Assembly (NCBI RefSeq): GCF_021173085.1
Contig: NZ_CP076412.1
Span: 248,001-312,000, forward strand
DNA length: 64,000 nt
Origin: Ralstonia wenshanensis
Lineage (GTDB): Bacteria; Pseudomonadota; Gammaproteobacteria; Burkholderiales; Burkholderiaceae
Direction of reading: 5' to 3'
Positions 17,691 to 25,799 of this stretch are shown piece after piece. The translations under genes and the position numbers were made by a program. Every line of letters begins with the position of its first letter. The stretch's first letter is position 1. Under the pieces are notes generated by a model, which saw only the letters and a list, made by a program, of their open reading frames with translations, was not told where the DNA came from and did not search any database.

Positions 17691-18143
17691 TCAGCCAGCC
17701 GGTGCAAATGGCGGCGCACGCCGCTTAACCGGTTGCGTCTTGACGATGGCGGTGTTGGTTTCAGCGTGATACGCCACGCGATCGAGAATCTGGTCGAGCT
17801 GATCGATCGAGCGCACATACAGCCGGGCGATGAAGCAGTCCTCGCCAGTCACCTTGTCGCATTCGCCGATCTCGGGAATCTCTTCGATCAGCTTCTGCAC
17901 GATATGCAGCTTGCCCGGCATGGGCCGCACGCGCACGATGGCCTGCAGCGTATAGCCGAGCGCGGCGGGGTCAATGTCGACGGTGTAATGCCGGATCACG
18001 CCGCGCTCTTCCAGCCGGCGCAGGCGCTCCGACACGCTGGGGGACGACAGTCCCACCTGTTCGGCCAACTGCTTGAGCGAGATGCGGGAATCGGTCAGCA
18101 GGACGTCAAGAATGCGTTGATCCAGCGCGTCAATCATGGTCAT
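17691..18143 (-). CDS. Lrp/AsnC-family regulator, divergent from EamA exporter
   Basis: Second Lrp-type regulator, 150 residues. The HTH is LDQRILDVLLTDSRISLKQL followed by VGLSSPSVSERLRRLEERG; the RAM domain has AIVRVRPMPGKLHIVQ and CDKVTGEDCFIARLYV. GGAGG lies just before the ATG at 18143. It faces an EamA transporter gene across 132 bases that contain a perfect palindrome, a common arrangement in which the regulator senses an amino acid and induces its exporter. It is convergent with the metC-like gene, ending 11 bases from it. Confidence 0.92.
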   Translation of the reverse strand: MTMIDALDQRILDVLLTDSRISLKQLAEQVGLSSPSVSERLRRLEERGVIRHYTVDIDPAALGYTLQAIVRVRPMPGKLHIVQKLIEEIPEIGECDKVTGEDCFIARLYVRSIDQLDQILDRVAYHAETNTAIVKTQPVKRRAPPFAPAG

Positions 18144-18174
18144 TGCGCCTCCATCGTCAATTTGGCATTTCTCC

Positions 18175-18192
18175 TTATTTCATTAGAAATAA
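18175..18192. promoter_or_regulatory. Perfect AT-rich palindrome, probable Lrp/AsnC operator
   Basis: TTATTTC, four-base centre ATTA, then GAAATAA, a perfect 7+4+7 dyad in a GC-rich genome. It sits between the divergent Lrp gene and the EamA gene, 32 bases before the regulator's start codon. Confidence 0.6.
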
Positions 18193-18275
18193 CGCCAATT
18201 TTGCCTTAGAAAAGCAATGGAAGTCAGGCAATTCGCATGCGATCCTTCTTGCATCCAACGCTCAAGGTGGTTCGC

Positions 18276-19178
18276 ATGAACGATAAGGCGCGCGGCACGG
18301 TCGAGATGACCACCGCCATGATCATTTCCGGAACGATCGGCTGGTTCGTTGTCCGCTCGGGCCAGCCGGTGGCCGACGTTGTGTTCTGGCGCTGCGTGTT
18401 CGGCGCGCTGACGCTGCTGGGGGTTTGCGCCGGCCTGGGGCTGCTGCGCGGCGCCATCACATGGCGGCGTGCCGGCATTGCCGCGCTGGGCGGCGTGGCC
18501 ATCGTCGTCAATTGGCTGCTGCTGTTCGCGGCATATCCGCGCGCATCCATCTCGATTGCCACGGCGGTCTACAACACGCAGCCATTCATGCTGGTCGGGC
18601 TTGGGGCGCTGTTTTTGTCGGAAAAGCTCACGGCCACCAAGCTCACTTGGCTGGCCATCGCCTTTATCGGCGTCGTGCTGATTGTGCAGGTGGGGCCTGC
18701 AGCCAGCGTCGGAACCGATTACCTGACGGGCATTGCGATGGCGCTGGGCGCGGCGTTTGCCTATGCGGTGGCCGCGCTTCTGATCAAGAAGCTGGCCGGT
18801 ACGCCGCCGCATCTGATCGCGCTCATCCAGGTGTGCGTGGGCGTGCTGATGCTGGCGCCGCTGGCCAACCTGGGGCATCCGCCGGCCGATGCGCATACGT
18901 GGGTGATGCTGGTCACGGTGGGCGTGGTGCACACGGGGTTGATGTACATCCTGCTCTATGGCGCCATCCAGCGGCTGCCGACGCATCTGACCGGGTCGTT
19001 GTCGTTCATCTATCCGATTGTTGCCATCGTGGTGGACATCGTTGCGTTCGGGCATCGCCTTCAACTGGCGCAGTTTCTGGGTGCGGGGGCGATCCTGCTG
19101 GCGGCGGCGGGCATGAACCTCGGGTGGTCGCCGTATCGCTGGTTGCGGGCACGGGCCGAATCACCGGTTTCCAAATAA
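18276..19178 (+). CDS. EamA/DMT-family inner-membrane transporter
   Basis: Ten-helix drug/metabolite transporter of 300 residues with two EamA repeats. Repeat marks are ISGTIGWFVVRSGQPVADVV with FWRC in the first, and GIAMALGAAFAYAVAALLIK opening the second. The start ATG at 18276 has AAGGTGG nine bases before it; a frame beginning at 18237 lacks this. Members next to Lrp regulators usually export amino acids or their analogues. That is inferred from context; the cargo is not visible in the sequence. Confidence 0.88.
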   Translation: MNDKARGTVEMTTAMIISGTIGWFVVRSGQPVADVVFWRCVFGALTLLGVCAGLGLLRGAITWRRAGIAALGGVAIVVNWLLLFAAYPRASISIATAVYNTQPFMLVGLGALFLSEKLTATKLTWLAIAFIGVVLIVQVGPAASVGTDYLTGIAMALGAAFAYAVAALLIKKLAGTPPHLIALIQVCVGVLMLAPLANLGHPPADAHTWVMLVTVGVVHTGLMYILLYGAIQRLPTHLTGSLSFIYPIVAIVVDIVAFGHRLQLAQFLGAGAILLAAAGMNLGWSPYRWLRARAESPVSK

Positions 19179-19333
19179 CGCAATACGCGCAATAGCCCCC
19201 CGCATTCGCAACACGAATGGGCGGCCCAACTGCTGTTATTCTTGTGCGTTTTCCGCTGGCGCCCGGCGCGCCCTGCGCCTGCCTCTCTCCCCCTTGGCAG
19301 CCAGCGGACAGAAACCCCAAACATACGTACAAG

Positions 19334-19603
19334 ATGAAGGAAGGTCACCCGCCGGAGCCGGGTCGCGAAGCCGCGATCGCCTGGATCCTGGAACAAATGC
19401 AGACGTACGACCTGTCTGTCGACGATTTGCAGGCACATGGCTGCTTTGACGCGCCACCGCCGCCGCCCGCACCAGCCGCTCCCATCGGCCCCGTCTACAT
19501 GAGCGCCGACGGTCAACACTGGGACGGCTCCGGCGACATGCCAGACTGGCTGCAACGCGCCGTCAACGCCGGACAGAGCATCGAGCATTTCCGCGTGGGC
19601 TGA
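19334..19603 (+). CDS. Small H-NS-like protein
   Basis: Hypothetical of 89 residues. The N-terminal part AAIAWILEQMQTYDLSVDDL resembles the linker of betaproteobacterial H-NS relatives. After a proline-rich stretch (PPPPPAPAAP), the C-terminus GPVYMSADGQHWDGSGDMPD followed by WLQRAVNAGQSIEHFRV follows the pattern of the H-NS DNA-binding domain, with HWDGSGDMPDWL in place of the usual TWSGRGRPPxWL. The basic residues of the AT-hook loop are missing, so DNA binding may be weak. No dimerisation coiled coil is present. It could be an antagonist or a degenerate family member. Confidence 0.62.
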   Translation: MKEGHPPEPGREAAIAWILEQMQTYDLSVDDLQAHGCFDAPPPPPAPAAPIGPVYMSADGQHWDGSGDMPDWLQRAVNAGQSIEHFRVG

Positions 19604-19726
19604 CGCGCAGTTAGTGCAGGTACGCCGGTTGCGTGGTCTGTTGGCGTCAGCGCTGCCGGTTCGTTGCTCTGTGAGTTGATCCACTGCATTGCCGGCTGGC
19701 GCTCCAACCCAACGGAGGACGTCATC

Positions 19727-20257
19727 ATGCCGGAACGCAAAACCGTAGAACGTGCGCGCGCCGACAAGCGCCACGGCAAGGCCGCCTCGACCCAGGCAGG
19801 CAACTTCGTGAAGGAAGAGATGGATCACATCCGCGAAGGCAAGCACGGTGCGAAAAACACCAAGCAGGCCATCGCGATCGGCCTATCGAAGGCACGCCGC
19901 TCCGGCGTTGCCGTCAAGCCGCCGGGGGAAGGCAAGGCGTCGGCCGCCACGCGCAAGAAGGCGGAGCATGACGTCAAGGCCGGCAGCAAGACTGGCGGCA
20001 AGAAAAGCAGCCACGCCAGTGCGAGCAAGGAATCCGCGGCCAAGCGCAGCAAAACCACGACACGCACGCTGAAGAAGGAAGGCCATTCGGCGGCTTCCAA
20101 GTCGTCGCTGTCCAAGCAGGCGCACAGCGCGGCTTCGAAGCGGTCGAGCAGCGAGCGCTCGGCGGCGGCCAAGAAGGGCGCCGCCACCAAGGGTGCGGCC
20201 GGCCGATCCGCTGCCGGCAAAAAAGCGGCTCGCACACGCGCCGCGCACGCCAGGTAA
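19727..20257 (+). CDS. Basic histone-H1-like protein (DUF6496 type)
   Basis: Predicted nucleoid-associated protein of 176 residues. The N-terminal 60 residues hold FVKEEMDHIREGKHGAKNTK and AIAIGLSKARRSGV, the conserved DUF6496 block. The rest is a low-complexity Lys/Ala/Ser tail with repeated SAASKRSS- and KKGAATKGAA-like units, as in histone H1-like tails. GGAGG precedes the ATG at 19727. It follows the H-NS-like gene by 123 bases and ends at a clear terminator. A role in DNA compaction is inferred from composition only. Confidence 0.8.
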   Translation: MPERKTVERARADKRHGKAASTQAGNFVKEEMDHIREGKHGAKNTKQAIAIGLSKARRSGVAVKPPGEGKASAATRKKAEHDVKAGSKTGGKKSSHASASKESAAKRSKTTTRTLKKEGHSAASKSSLSKQAHSAASKRSSSERSAAAKKGAATKGAAGRSAAGKKAARTRAAHAR

Positions 20258-20276
20258 ATCTTTCCTGTTCAGCCTG

Positions 20277-20304
20277 AAGGCGACCCATCGGGGTCGCCTT
20301 TTTT
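20277..20304 (+). terminator. Rho-independent terminator
   Basis: AAGGCGACCC and GGGGTCGCCTT form a stem around 20277-20300, followed by a run of T residues. It ends the H1-like gene. Confidence 0.9.
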
Positions 20305-20485
20305 ATGGCTGCTCGCTGCGCCGAAAAAAGAAATAAAAAAATTTCTGTTCTTCGTGTCAGGAACGCGTCCATGCGCCGACGAAGGTGCACGGAACACATC
20401 TGCGCGATGCCGCAGTGGACCGTACGGCAAGGGATTTCACCCTGTCCGCCGTTCAACGACACCTGCTCACTCAAGGAGAACACAA

Positions 20486-20752
20486 ATGAAACAACACGCC
20501 ATGATCGCCGCCGCTCTGGGTAGCCTGCTCGCACTGGGCGCACTGTCGACACCGGTGCAGGCCGCTGATGCCGCCGGCAAGGAAAAGTGCTACGGCGTCG
20601 CCAAGGCCGGCCAGAACGATTGCGCCAGCCCGGGCAGCGCCCACGCCTGCGCCGGCCAATCGAAGATGGACAAGGACCCAATGTCGTGGAAGTACGTGCC
20701 GGCCGGCACCTGCGCGCAGATGGGCGGCACGATGCAGCCTGCGTCCAAGTAA
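20486..20752 (+). CDS. bufA: Bufferin precursor (BufA1, DUF2282), RiPP metallophore
   Basis: Small periplasmic peptide of the bufferin class, ribosomally made and modified on cysteines to bind copper or similar metals. It has 88 residues: a Sec signal peptide cut after PVQA (residue 26), then four cysteines C35, C46, C55 and C76 in [20 protein letters not shown] and WKYVPAGTC. This spacing is the DUF2282 signature. In characterised bufferins the two central cysteines become thiooxazoles. AAGGAG stands eight bases before the ATG at 20486. It is first in a four-gene operon with its modifying enzyme. Upstream, GGAAC at 20360 followed 15 bases later by CGAA is a weak ECF-type promoter candidate. 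Confidence 0.93.
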   Translation: MKQHAMIAAALGSLLALGALSTPVQAADAAGKEKCYGVAKAGQNDCASPGSAHACAGQSKMDKDPMSWKYVPAGTCAQMGGTMQPASK

Positions 20753-20774
20753 CGCGCGACGCCGGGTGACCGCC

Positions 20775-21644
20775 ATGCAGAACGCTCTGCCAACCTGCGC
20801 CGGCGCAGGCCTGCGCGCGCCGCACTTTCCTGCCCTGCTACACGGGGAGGCCCGCTTCCCCTGGGTGGAAGTGCACAGCGAGAACTATCTGTATGGCGGC
20901 CCCGCCCGCGCGGCGCTGCTGGCCGCCCGAGCGCACCAGCCGGTGAGCCTGCACGGCGTCGGCATGGGGCTTGGCAATGCGGATGGGCTGGACATCGAAC
21001 ACGTACGCGCCATCGCCACGCTGGCCGATGCCGTGGCGCCCGCCGCCATTTCCGAGCACCTGTGCTTCAACCGCAGCGGTGCGCAGGTCGTCAACGATCT
21101 GCTGCCGCTGCCCTATTCCCGCGAATCGCTGGATGTCGTCTGCGCCAACGTCATGCGTGCACAGGACATCCTCAAGCGGCCGCTGCTGATTGAGAACATT
21201 GCCGCGTACATCGACTGCCGCGCGCTGGTCGACGCCGACGAGGCCGTCTCCGAAGGCGCATTCCTGACCGCCCTCGCCCGGCGTACGGGCTGCGGCATCT
21301 TGCTCGACCTGAACAACCTGTACGTGAACAGCATCAACCATGGCGTGACCGTCGAATCGGTACTCGCCGATATCGACCCTCTGCTGGTCGGCGAGATTCA
21401 CCTGGCTGGCTTCAGCGAGGAAGACGGCATGCTGATCGACACGCACAGTGCGCCGGTCCATGCACCCGTCTGGGCGCTGTACGACGCATGGATCGCCAAG
21501 CACGGCGCACGCCCGACGCTGATCGAATGGGATGCCGAACTGCCTCCCGTGCACGTGTTGCTGGACGAAGCGGCACGCGCCCAGGCAACGCTCGATCGCC
21601 ACGCCAACGCCGTCATGCAGGAGCCACGCCATGCGACTGCCTGA
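20775..21644 (+). CDS. bufB: MNIO enzyme (DUF692), bufferin-modifying oxidase
   Basis: Multinuclear non-heme iron oxidase of 289 residues that modifies cysteines of the precursor. It is a TIM barrel; likely iron ligands are in [55 protein letters not shown] and LIEWDAELP. The start is the ATG at 20775, 22 bases after bufA; the longer upstream frame only reads through bufA in another phase. Its 3' end overlaps bufC by 14 bases, which fits tight co-translation with its partner. The family is certain; the exact modification made here is inferred. Confidence 0.94.
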   Translation: MQNALPTCAGAGLRAPHFPALLHGEARFPWVEVHSENYLYGGPARAALLAARAHQPVSLHGVGMGLGNADGLDIEHVRAIATLADAVAPAAISEHLCFNRSGAQVVNDLLPLPYSRESLDVVCANVMRAQDILKRPLLIENIAAYIDCRALVDADEAVSEGAFLTALARRTGCGILLDLNNLYVNSINHGVTVESVLADIDPLLVGEIHLAGFSEEDGMLIDTHSAPVHAPVWALYDAWIAKHGARPTLIEWDAELPPVHVLLDEAARAQATLDRHANAVMQEPRHATA

Positions 21645-22389
21645 CTGGGAAGCCCACCTGATTGGCGCACTGACCAACCCTGCAGGCCACGAAGAAGCGC
21701 GCGGTATTGCCATCTACCGCAACGCGCGTCTGGCCATTCTGCGTAGTGCGCTTGCGGGAGCGTATCCCGTCTGCCGGGCGCTCGTCGGTGACGACTGCTT
21801 TGACGCGCTGGTCCGCGACACGCTAGCCGTGCAGGCGTCCGCATCGCCGAATCTGCATCGCTACGGAAATGCGCTGCCCGAAGTCATTGCGCAATCGCCA
21901 TTGGCGCACAGCGTGCGGTATCTGGTTGACGTAGCGCGGCTGGAATGGTGCGTGCACTGGGCGCATTACGCTCCCGACGCGCACATTGAAGCAACGGACG
22001 CCACGCTGCTCGCGCAGCCTGCGGACACCATTTGCGCGGGATTGGTCGAGGGGGCACAGTGGGTGGCTTCGCCATGGCCCATCGTTTCGATCTGGCGCGC
22101 ACACCAGCCCGGCGCAACCATCTCACTCAACGAAATCGACCTGGGTGTGGGCGAAGCCGCAGCGATTGCCGTACGCGGGCATCGCGTTGCTGTGCTCGAT
22201 TTGGATGCCCCCACAGCCACGTTCCTCGCAGCTTGTGGCGCGACGCCGTCGCTTCAGACCGCGCTCGAAACCTCGCTGGCTGCGCGACCGGATTTTGATT
22301 TGACCGCATGCCTGTCTGGCCTCTATCGCTCGGGGCTGCTCGCCCTGTCTGCATGCCCAACAACTCCGCCTACTGGAGACACGCCATGA
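21631..22389 (+). CDS. bufC: BufC, DUF2063 partner of the MNIO enzyme
   Basis: Protein of 252 residues that in related systems binds the MNIO enzyme and presents the precursor to it. The DUF2063 N-terminus shows the typical [20 protein letters not shown] and the V/D-rich [15 protein letters not shown], followed by [15 protein letters not shown] and [10 protein letters not shown]. It begins at the ATG inside the end of bufB (GCC ATG CGA) and its stop overlaps the next start as ATGA. No catalytic residues are expected. Confidence 0.92.
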   Translation: MRLPDWEAHLIGALTNPAGHEEARGIAIYRNARLAILRSALAGAYPVCRALVGDDCFDALVRDTLAVQASASPNLHRYGNALPEVIAQSPLAHSVRYLVDVARLEWCVHWAHYAPDAHIEATDATLLAQPADTICAGLVEGAQWVASPWPIVSIWRAHQPGATISLNEIDLGVGEAAAIAVRGHRVAVLDLDAPTATFLAACGATPSLQTALETSLAARPDFDLTACLSGLYRSGLLALSACPTTPPTGDTP

Positions 22390-22856
22390 ACACCCTCGCC
22401 ACGACCTTTGCCCCGCTTACGCGCATCCGCGCTTCGCTTGACCGGTTCGCCGGGCCGCAAAGCGCGCTCTGCGCGCTCATCCTGTTGATCGCGCGGGCAT
22501 ATCTGTTCTACGTGTTCTTCCGCTCGGGCCTGACCAAGCTGCACGACTGGGACACAACCGTGCTGCTCTTCACCGAGGAATACAAGGTGCCGCTGCTGCC
22601 GCCCGCCCTGGCTGCCGCGCTCGGCACGTTTGGCGAACTGGTCTTTCCCTCGTTGATGCTGGCCGGCATCGTGCCGCGGCTCGCGGCGGCGGGGCTGTTC
22701 TTCGTCAACGTGGTGGCGGCAATATCCTACTGGGCCAATCTGTCGGCATCGGCCATCGAGTTTCATTTTGTGTGGGGCGTGCTGATTGCGCTCGTGGCGA
22801 CGGTGGGGCCGGGTTGGCTGGCGGCGCAGACCCTATGGGAGCGCCGCACGCGTTAA
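22386..22856 (+). CDS. DoxX-family membrane protein of the bufferin operon
   Basis: Inner-membrane protein of 156 residues with four predicted helices: LILLIARAYLFYVFFRSGLT, LAAALGTFGELVFPSLMLAG, AAAGLFFVNVVAAISYWANL and FHFVWGVLIALVATVGPGW. The FFRSGLTKLHDW segment is the DoxX signature. The start overlaps the bufC stop by four bases (ATGA), so it is the last gene of the operon. DoxX proteins often accompany MNIO loci; a role in redox supply or membrane quinone interaction is only a guess. Confidence 0.88.
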   Translation: MNTLATTFAPLTRIRASLDRFAGPQSALCALILLIARAYLFYVFFRSGLTKLHDWDTTVLLFTEEYKVPLLPPALAAALGTFGELVFPSLMLAGIVPRLAAAGLFFVNVVAAISYWANLSASAIEFHFVWGVLIALVATVGPGWLAAQTLWERRTR

Positions 22857-22917
22857 GCAGAATGCGCAGGCGACGGGCTTATGATGTTGGCTTGTCGCCC
22901 TCTTTTCAGGAGCATCG

Positions 22918-23334
22918 ATGCGCTTCCCTCAGTTGTCCTTCGCTGCCTCGGCCGGTGTGTTGGCTGCAATCGCCGCCGCAACTGTTCTGACTGCCTGCGC
23001 GTGGGGCGATAGCCCGAATAGCACCGGCGCGCACATGCTCGACGATTCGCTGCTAACGTACCAAGTCAAGGCAGCGCTGGACCAGGACACGGCGCTCAGC
23101 ACGCGTCAGATTCGCGTCCGCTCCACCCCGGACGGAAAAGTCACGCTGACGGGCTGGGTCGATACCGCCGAAATGGCTCGCCGGGCCGGCGACGACGTCA
23201 AACGCTTTGTTGACTCGGCCAAGCTCGACAACCAGCTGCGCGTGCTCTCGCGCATGCAGGTGCTGGGCGGCGGTCCGTTCATCCCCGCCGGCTTGCCGCC
23301 CGAGGCACCGGCCAGCGCGCCGGCCGCGCGCTGA
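22918..23334 (+). CDS. BON-domain lipoprotein
   Basis: Predicted envelope protein of 138 residues. The N-terminus has a hydrophobic signal and a lipobox-like LTAC with C27. The BON domain (about 42-108) has LLTYQVKAALDQDTALSTRQ, KVTLTGWVDTAEMARRAG and a final LDNQLRVLS, typical of OsmY/DolP-like proteins that bind phospholipid membranes. It ends in a Pro/Ala-rich tail. TCAGGAG precedes the ATG. It lies 61 bases after the DoxX gene and may be co-transcribed. Confidence 0.85.
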   Translation: MRFPQLSFAASAGVLAAIAAATVLTACAWGDSPNSTGAHMLDDSLLTYQVKAALDQDTALSTRQIRVRSTPDGKVTLTGWVDTAEMARRAGDDVKRFVDSAKLDNQLRVLSRMQVLGGGPFIPAGLPPEAPASAPAAR

Positions 23335-23347
23335 CGCGTTCAAGCTC

Positions 23348-23770
23348 TTAAACGGCCTGCGTGCCAGTCCGCCGTGGCAAGCGGCCCACGGGCACCGATT
23401 GCAGCAGGCCGAAGCCGATCTCCACAATCAGGAACGGCAACACCAGCAGCGTGGCACCCGATGCCAGCGCATAGGCCAGCCACGCCGCAAAGAGGCCGCG
23501 CGCCACGGCGTCGTACCGGCCCAGCGCCACACTCGGCTGCCGGATACGCAACACCGACCACACGCACACAACCGATCCCATCAGATTGGCCATCAACAGG
23601 TGCTCTGGCTCAAATGCCGGCAAGCTGCCGATGCCCAGCGCATGCGCCAATGCGGTGAGCGCTTGATGCAACAGGGCAAACGTCCACGGCGTAGCAAACG
23701 GTGCCGTCACGATCAGGTCATACCAGCCGCTGCCGCGCACAAAGCGCAGGAAGGTCGACTCAGAAACCAT
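23348..23770 (-). CDS. Small integral membrane protein controlled by divergent MerR
   Basis: Unrecognised protein of 140 residues with about four membrane helices (around WYDLIVTAPFATPWTFALLH, HLLMANLMGSVVCVWSVL, ARGLFAAWLAYALASGATLL and VLPFLIVEIGFGLLQSV). The start at 23770 is preceded by GGAG. Its promoter carries a TTGACC -35 element and an imperfect dyad in an unusually long spacer, the hallmark of MerR activation, and a MerR gene is divergent from it. So it is probably the direct target of that sensor. No function can be assigned. Confidence 0.72.
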   Translation of the reverse strand: MVSESTFLRFVRGSGWYDLIVTAPFATPWTFALLHQALTALAHALGIGSLPAFEPEHLLMANLMGSVVCVWSVLRIRQPSVALGRYDAVARGLFAAWLAYALASGATLLVLPFLIVEIGFGLLQSVPVGRLPRRTGTQAV

Positions 23771-23806
23771 GGTGAAACTCCAGGAATGAAGTGAAGGAGC
23801 CGCCAC

Positions 23807-23836
23807 GGTAAAGCCTGGTGTACGCTCCAAGGTCAA
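23807..23836 (-). promoter_or_regulatory. MerR-type promoter/operator
   Basis: On the minus strand, TTGACC (23836-23831) is followed by an 18-19 base spacer containing CCTTGGAGCGTACACCAGG and then TTTACC/TTACCG. A long spacer with an inner dyad is typical of promoters that MerR proteins untwist. It drives the membrane protein at 23770. Confidence 0.6.
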
Positions 23837-23867
23837 GCCCTCGGCCGTCTCTCCTTTCCAAATCACC

Positions 23868-24269
23868 ATGCCTGCTGCACTCCCCGCTTCCGCTTCCAAT
23901 GCGCGTACCGGCGACCTTTCCATCGGCGACCTGGCCGCCGCCACCGGCGTCTCGCGGGACGGTCTGCGCTTTTACGAGGCACGCGGCCTGATCCGTGCGC
24001 GACGCCGCAGCAACGGTTACCGTGCTTACCCGCCCGAGGCCGTGGAACTGGTGCAATACGTGCGCACGGCGCAGCAACTGGGCTTCACGCTGGCAGAAAT
24101 TGGCGAAGGGATGACGCAGGTGTGGCAGCAACCCGACATCGATGCCGCCGTTACGGCGCTACTGCGGGAGAAACTTGCCGCCATCGATGTCCGCATCGCC
24201 AGCTTGCAGGCCACGCGTGATGCACTTGCTGCCCGCGTCGGGATGCCGTGCCCGCTTGCACCGGACTGA
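23868..24269 (+). CDS. MerR-family transcriptional regulator
   Basis: Regulator of 133 residues. The winged HTH (about 17-85) reads LSIGDLAAATGVSRDGLRFY then EARGLIRARRRSNGYRAY, and the dimerisation helix runs through VTALLREKLAAIDVRIASLQ. Only one cysteine is present (near the C-terminus, GMPCPLAPD), so the paired-cysteine metal loop of CueR/ZntR is missing; a non-metal effector or redox signal is more likely. It is divergent from the small membrane protein across the MerR-type promoter. Confidence 0.9.
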   Translation: MPAALPASASNARTGDLSIGDLAAATGVSRDGLRFYEARGLIRARRRSNGYRAYPPEAVELVQYVRTAQQLGFTLAEIGEGMTQVWQQPDIDAAVTALLREKLAAIDVRIASLQATRDALAARVGMPCPLAPD

Positions 24270-24424
24270 GACCCCGCCATGTCTTGTCATATGACTGTCG
24301 CAGACTGGCGCCGCTAGGTGCGTTTTGCGCGTTTCCCACGCCCCTGACGGCTTGCCGAGTCGTGAAAGGCGCTTGAAAGTTCGCGTCGGTAAAAACGCTC
24401 CCGTCTCAAGGGGAGTCTGCTGCA

Positions 24425-25795
24425 GTGAAACATCGGGGTGCGTTCCATCCACGGGTGAGGGCCGTGCTGTGCGCGGTGGCTTGCCTGCCATTTGCCGCTG
24501 CCTGGGCAGCCACGCCGGCATCGGCACCAGCTGCGGCCAGCATGCCGGTGGCGACCATGCCGCCGATCAAGCCTTCCGTGCGGGGCGTGACAGGCGCCGG
24601 GTTCAACCTGGTCGAGCTTCTGCAAGAACTGAAGGGCAACAACCCGCAGTTGATCCAGGCACGCCATAACTACCTGTCGGCCAAGTCGATCCCCCCGCAA
24701 CTTGCCGCGCCCAATAACCCGCAGCTCGGCTACATCTGGAACAGCATCCCCAAGGGGTTTCCGCTTGCGGTCAACCGCGCGGGCGGCAGCCAGTACAACT
24801 TGACGCAGCAGATCCCGTTTCCGGGCAAGAAAGCGCTGGCGGCCGAGATTGCCGACCGCCAGGCCGAATCGCTGAACGCGCAAAACGATGCGCTGTACCT
24901 GCAGCTCTACGCGCAGCTTTCCACCACGTATTACCAGGCGATCGCGCTGCAGAAACAGATCGATGTACAGAAGCTGGCAATCACGCGCCTGGAGCAGGTC
25001 AAGCAGATCACGCGCGTGCGCTACGCCAACAACGCCGCCGCGTACGCCGACTTCCTCAACGCGCAGGTCATGCAGAGCAGCGCGCAGAACGATCTGTTTG
25101 CCGCGCAACGCCAGTACGACAGCACGCTACAGACCCTCAACACGCTCATCGGCAAGGAGCCGAGCTTCCCGCTGGTGCTGCGAGCCGACGACGAGTCCGT
25201 GCACCTGCCGGAAGAGCCGCTGCCCGAGCTGGAAAACCAAGCACTGCGCGAACATCCGTCGATCAAGGCATCTGCCGAGCTGATGGACGCCGCACGCAAG
25301 AGCGTGACGCTGGCGCGCAAGGCTTACCTGCCCGACTTCCAGGTCATCGCCACCGTCACGACGGACAACCCGCCGTATGGCGTGCGCCCGAACAGCTACC
25401 AGATCGAGCTGGACGTGATCATCCCGTTCTGGTTCCTGACCAAAGAGAAGTACGGCGTGAACCAGGCGGTGGAAAGTCAGATTGCCACAGAGGCGAATGA
25501 CGTGTCGGTGCGCCAGCAGACGTTATTGGCCGTCGATACCGCCTACAACACGCTGCGCCAGACGCTTGCCCAGCTCGACTTCAACAAGCAGCGGCAACTG
25601 CCGCAGGCGCTGGCGGCCTATCGCGTGACGATGACCAACTACGCCAGCAACAACGCCGATTTCAACGACCTGCTCACTGCCCAGGGCGCGCTCAAGAACG
25701 CCGAACTGTCGGTCGCCCAGGCTCAGGCCACGGCCTTGCAGGCCTATCACGCGCTGCTCGCGGCCACGGGTCGCTCGCCGGTTCAAGCTCAATAA
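24425..25795 (+). CDS. TolC/CzcC-type outer-membrane efflux protein
   Basis: Outer-membrane channel component of a tripartite efflux pump, 456 residues. A signal peptide ends near FAAAWAA. Long alpha-helical hairpins are seen (AALQ-rich stretches such as LAAEIADRQAESLNAQNDAL), and two OEP repeats with NPQLIQARHNY and EHPSIKASAELMDAARKSV. IPFPGK is the usual beta-barrel segment of CzcC/CusC relatives. Translation starts at a GTG (24425) with AGGGGAG upstream. It lies five bases before the membrane-fusion gene. The 155 bases upstream show no operator that I recognise. Confidence 0.9.
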   Translation: MKHRGAFHPRVRAVLCAVACLPFAAAWAATPASAPAAASMPVATMPPIKPSVRGVTGAGFNLVELLQELKGNNPQLIQARHNYLSAKSIPPQLAAPNNPQLGYIWNSIPKGFPLAVNRAGGSQYNLTQQIPFPGKKALAAEIADRQAESLNAQNDALYLQLYAQLSTTYYQAIALQKQIDVQKLAITRLEQVKQITRVRYANNAAAYADFLNAQVMQSSAQNDLFAAQRQYDSTLQTLNTLIGKEPSFPLVLRADDESVHLPEEPLPELENQALREHPSIKASAELMDAARKSVTLARKAYLPDFQVIATVTTDNPPYGVRPNSYQIELDVIIPFWFLTKEKYGVNQAVESQIATEANDVSVRQQTLLAVDTAYNTLRQTLAQLDFNKQRQLPQALAAYRVTMTNYASNNADFNDLLTAQGALKNAELSVAQAQATALQAYHALLAATGRSPVQAQ

Positions 25796-25799
25796 CATC

